A stretch of 8,469 bases of DNA from CAYNTG01 sp964400105. Lineage in GTDB: Bacteria > UBP14 > UBA6098. A model generated the notes under the pieces. That model was not told where the DNA came from, did no database searches, and was given only the letters and a program-made list of their open reading frames with translations. Position 1 is the first letter of the stretch, and the number at the start of each line of letters is the position of its first letter. The stretch is taken from the NCBI GenBank assembly GCA_964400105.1, contig CAYNTG010000096.1, positions 1 to 8,469 of the forward strand. Reading direction: 5' to 3'. Position numbers and translations under genes: made by a program. Of this stretch, positions 6,964-8,469 are shown in pieces.

Positions 6964-7423
6964 TTTCCTTAACCCTTCTTGCCGCAAGCTTGACGGCATC
7001 GATGATTTTGACATAACCGGTGCACCTGCAAAGATTCCCGTCGAGCGCCCTTTTTATCTCATCCTCCGTTGGGTCTGGATTTTTCGAGAGGAGCCACGAT
7101 GTAACAAGCACCATCCCCGGCGTGCAGAATCCGCACTGCACCGCGCCGGCATCGACAAATGCTTCTTGAATCGGATGAGCATTTTGAATCGTGCCCAAAC
7201 CCTCGACGGTAGTGATTTCGCGTCCGATGGCCTGAGCGGCGAATATCTGACATGAATTCATCGGAACGCCATCGACAAGCACGACACACGCCCCGCAAAG
7301 CCCCTCGCCACAACCCTCCTTCACATCGACGTGTCCGTTAGCGCGCAGAAGCTTTAACAGCGTATCTTCCGAAGCGAATGATAATTTGTTTTCCGAGCCG
7401 TTTATACTGAAATTGCCTTCCAT
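6956..7423 (-). CDS. xdhC: Molybdenum hydroxylase [2Fe-2S] small subunit
   Basis: This 155-residue electron-transfer subunit carries electrons between the molybdenum site and FAD. The N-terminal plant-ferredoxin-like domain holds one [2Fe-2S] cluster on Cys38, Cys43, Cys46 and Cys58 (motif CGEGLCGAC). The C-terminal four-helix domain holds the second on Cys97, Cys100, Cys132 and Cys134 (motifs QCGFCTPGMV and LCRCTGY). All eight ligands are intact and the length is normal for CoxS/XdhC-type subunits. The ATG at 7423 shares one base with the preceding stop (TAATG) and has GAGAGG six bases upstream. The symbol follows E. coli XdhABC subunit naming, where XdhC is the iron-sulfur chain; it does not prove that the substrate is xanthine. 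Confidence 0.95.
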   Translation of the reverse strand: MEGNFSINGSENKLSFASEDTLLKLLRANGHVDVKEGCGEGLCGACVVLVDGVPMNSCQIFAAQAIGREITTVEGLGTIQNAHPIQEAFVDAGAVQCGFCTPGMVLVTSWLLSKNPDPTEDEIKRALDGNLCRCTGYVKIIDAVKLAARRVKENA

Positions 7424-8229
7424 TATTCACCTCTCAAAAGCTTGTTAAGCCCGCGCTCGAGCTCGATCTCGAAAAGATGTCGCAGGTAATCCTTGCCGCC
7501 CATCGGCTTATTTCCGAACTCCGCCAAAGCCTTTTTCCCAATGCCGACAAGCTTAATGCGATCTATCGATGAGCCTCGAAGTTCGGATTCCACATCGCTC
7601 AAACGGCGATATTTGCGTTTGCATCCAACGAGAACGATGCAAATGTCCTCTATCTTTCCATCGTCGATATCCGCGAACATCGATATATTGAATGCGGAGT
7701 AGTCGAAAACGGTCCGTTTGGCGGAGAAGAAGTAGTTACGCCAGCCTTTCTCCTCGAACTCGACACCGAGGATCAAGCGTCCGGTCTGCAATTTTCTATC
7801 TTCTAAAAATTTTTCGAGTGGCATCGCGGATCCGCCGTTCCCTGAAAGGTGAACCTTCGCATCCAGCGCCAGCAGCGGTCCGATGACGTTCGACCACATC
7901 GGAAACGCGGCGATGCTTCCACCGATAGTGATATGATGTCGAAGTGGTGTCGAAGCTGCGCTCGCAAGCGATTTTACGAGCAATGAATCGCCCGGCAGCA
8001 CGCGAAGGACATCCGCGTAATTCGCCATCGCACCAATAAATATCTCGCCATTGCTATTTTTGATTCCGTCGAGCGACAGCCGGTTCATATCGACGATGTC
8101 CCGGATTTTCGACACACCCCTTCGGAGAAGGAATGTTCCACCGGCGCACAGCGTCGCGCCCTCTGCTATAAGGTTCTCCGCCTCATCGGTCGATTCGGGG
8201 AAATGCCATTTCAAACCATGATCTATCAT
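7423..8229 (-). CDS. xdhB: Molybdenum hydroxylase FAD-binding medium subunit (XdhB/YgfM type)
   Basis: This 268-residue FAD subunit is of the CoxM/XdhB type; the E. coli cluster counterpart is YgfM, of similar size. It exchanges electrons between FAD and NAD(P) or another carrier. Two FAD-contact stretches are visible: AGGTFLL (29-35), matching the usual AGGT(N/D)L except for Phe at the polar position, and TIGGSIA (101-107), matching TxGGN/S. STPLRHHITIGG is the usual lead-in to the second. The C-terminal CO dehydrogenase flavoprotein-like domain spans about 165-265. There is no cysteine cluster insert of the kind found in 4-hydroxybenzoyl-CoA reductase, so no extra [4Fe-4S] is expected. It is the first gene of the operon. 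The ATG at 8229 has AAAGG eight bases upstream and a promoter-like sequence about 36 bases upstream. Sequence identity to known subunits appears modest, but the family and partners leave little doubt about its role. Confidence 0.9.
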   Translation of the reverse strand: MIDHGLKWHFPESTDEAENLIAEGATLCAGGTFLLRRGVSKIRDIVDMNRLSLDGIKNSNGEIFIGAMANYADVLRVLPGDSLLVKSLASAASTPLRHHITIGGSIAAFPMWSNVIGPLLALDAKVHLSGNGGSAMPLEKFLEDRKLQTGRLILGVEFEEKGWRNYFFSAKRTVFDYSAFNISMFADIDDGKIEDICIVLVGCKRKYRRLSDVESELRGSSIDRIKLVGIGKKALAEFGNKPMGGKDYLRHLFEIELERGLNKLLRGE

Positions 8230-8237
8230 TATCTGTG

Positions 8238-8242
8238 CCTTT
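8238..8242 (-). promoter_or_regulatory. Ribosome binding site of the first operon gene
   Basis: The minus strand reads AAAGG eight bases before the ATG at 8229, a normal spacing. It is the only good purine-rich site in the leader and supports this start. Confidence 0.5.
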
Positions 8243-8264
8243 GTATGTGGTTACATTTATAAAG

Positions 8265-8293
8265 TAAATAATACTGAATTGCAGGAAAGTCAA
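8265..8293 (-). promoter_or_regulatory. Candidate sigma70-type promoter of the operon
   Basis: On the minus strand TTGACT (8293-8288) matches five of six bases of the -35 consensus. It is followed after 17 bases by TATTTA (8270-8265), only a fair -10, within an A/T-rich stretch that contrasts with the G+C-rich DNA around it. A start near 8258 would give a leader of roughly 30 bases. A better -10 match, TATTAT, lies at 14-base spacing, which is too short. No other gap in the cluster exceeds two bases, so this is the most likely place for the operon promoter. I see no clear regulator site or riboswitch. Confidence 0.4.
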
Positions 8294-8469
8294 GGCTAAT
8301 CGTCGTGGGTGGGAAACGACCGATCTTAACGGCAATGACCAGCGACTTCCACCGCGTCGCCACGCCGCGCTGTCACGATTTTTGGTCGCCAGCGGCGACA
8401 GGCAAGGCCGATTCGGCGACCGAGGTTTAATATATCGCCGTTCCGGATCGTCGTAGGCAGCGATTTTCG
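8294..8469. other. Non-coding upstream region with inverted repeats
   Basis: I see no convincing gene here. GTCGCC (8385-8390), a three-base loop and GGCGAC (8394-8399) form a perfect six-base-pair hairpin. GGTCGCC (8384-8390) can instead pair with GGCGACC (8415-8421), and GCCGA/TCGGC (8407-8417) is a further interrupted palindrome. The T-run at 8379-8383 precedes the hairpin on the plus strand, so it is not a standard terminator for a plus-strand gene. On the minus strand the run following it is A, so it is not one there either. The minus strand is open from the edge to a TAA at 8326, but the peptide is Arg-rich and unlike a known family. The overlapping palindromes resemble a dispersed intergenic repeat. 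Confidence 0.35.

Noticed and set aside
6964..7014. 17-residue N-terminal extension of the molybdopterin subunit
   Set aside because: It overlaps the CxC-containing C-terminus of the 2Fe-2S subunit gene in another frame, and the family begins near the ATG at 6963.
8379..8399. Hairpin with nearby T-run as a rho-independent terminator
   Set aside because: The T-run comes before the hairpin on the plus strand and reads as an A-run after it on the minus strand, so it fits a terminator in neither direction.
8326..8469. Minus-strand open frame entering from the window edge and ending at TAA 8326
   Set aside because: The 47-codon peptide is Arg-rich with no recognisable family and lies over palindromic DNA. 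It could be the tail of an upstream gene, but the sequence gives no positive support.
1..8469. CRISPR array, tRNA, rRNA, insertion sequence or defence system
   Set aside because: No spaced direct repeats, RNA gene folds, transposase or terminal inverted repeats were seen. The window is filled by one catabolic operon.

Overview
The window holds one gene cluster, all on the minus strand: seven genes transcribed from about position 8229 down to position 1, with junctions between -8 and +2 bases. This packing, with a Shine-Dalgarno sequence before each start I checked, indicates a single operon. The right-hand end (8230-8469) is non-coding as far as I can tell and carries a candidate promoter and several inverted repeats. 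The left-hand end cuts the last gene.

In transcription order the genes are: (1) FAD subunit, (2) [2Fe-2S] subunit and (3) molybdopterin subunit of a xanthine dehydrogenase-family molybdenum hydroxylase; (4) a dihydroorotase/allantoinase-type cyclic amidohydrolase; (5) an SsnA-type amidohydrolase; (6) a PreA-like dihydroorotate/dihydropyrimidine dehydrogenase-fold flavoprotein with a C-terminal 2x[4Fe-4S] ferredoxin domain; (7) a YgeY-type M20 metallohydrolase, incomplete. The gene families match those of the E. coli ygeWXY-hyuA / ygfK-ssnA-ygfM-xdhD region. That region is linked in the literature to selenium-dependent molybdenum hydroxylases and, more recently, to anaerobic urate/purine breakdown by gut bacteria. 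My best reading is an anaerobic purine (xanthine/urate) or related N-heterocycle catabolic operon. The hydroxylase would transfer oxygen to or from the ring, the flavin/Fe-S protein would supply or accept electrons, and three metallohydrolases would open the ring and strip acyl or carbamoyl groups. YgeX- and YgeW-type genes, frequent partners, are not in the window and may lie beyond position 1.

The host is probably an anaerobic bacterium: multi-cluster Fe-S redox proteins, a molybdenum hydroxylase, G+C a little above half, and purine-rich ribosome binding sites with ATG starts and one probable TTG start. I cannot name the taxon. Codon use looks even across the cluster (many TCG, GAT, CTC and CGA codons, ATA tolerated), so nothing suggests that one gene has a different origin from the rest.

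The most unusual points are: the PreA-like protein has lost the catalytic cysteine and flanking Asn/Pro-His of its family motif; no GltD/PreT-like partner is encoded beside it; the cyclic amidohydrolase is of the allantoinase/dihydroorotase type rather than a classical hydantoinase; and the hydroxylase has a modified set of residues at the positions that bind xanthine in the mammalian enzyme.
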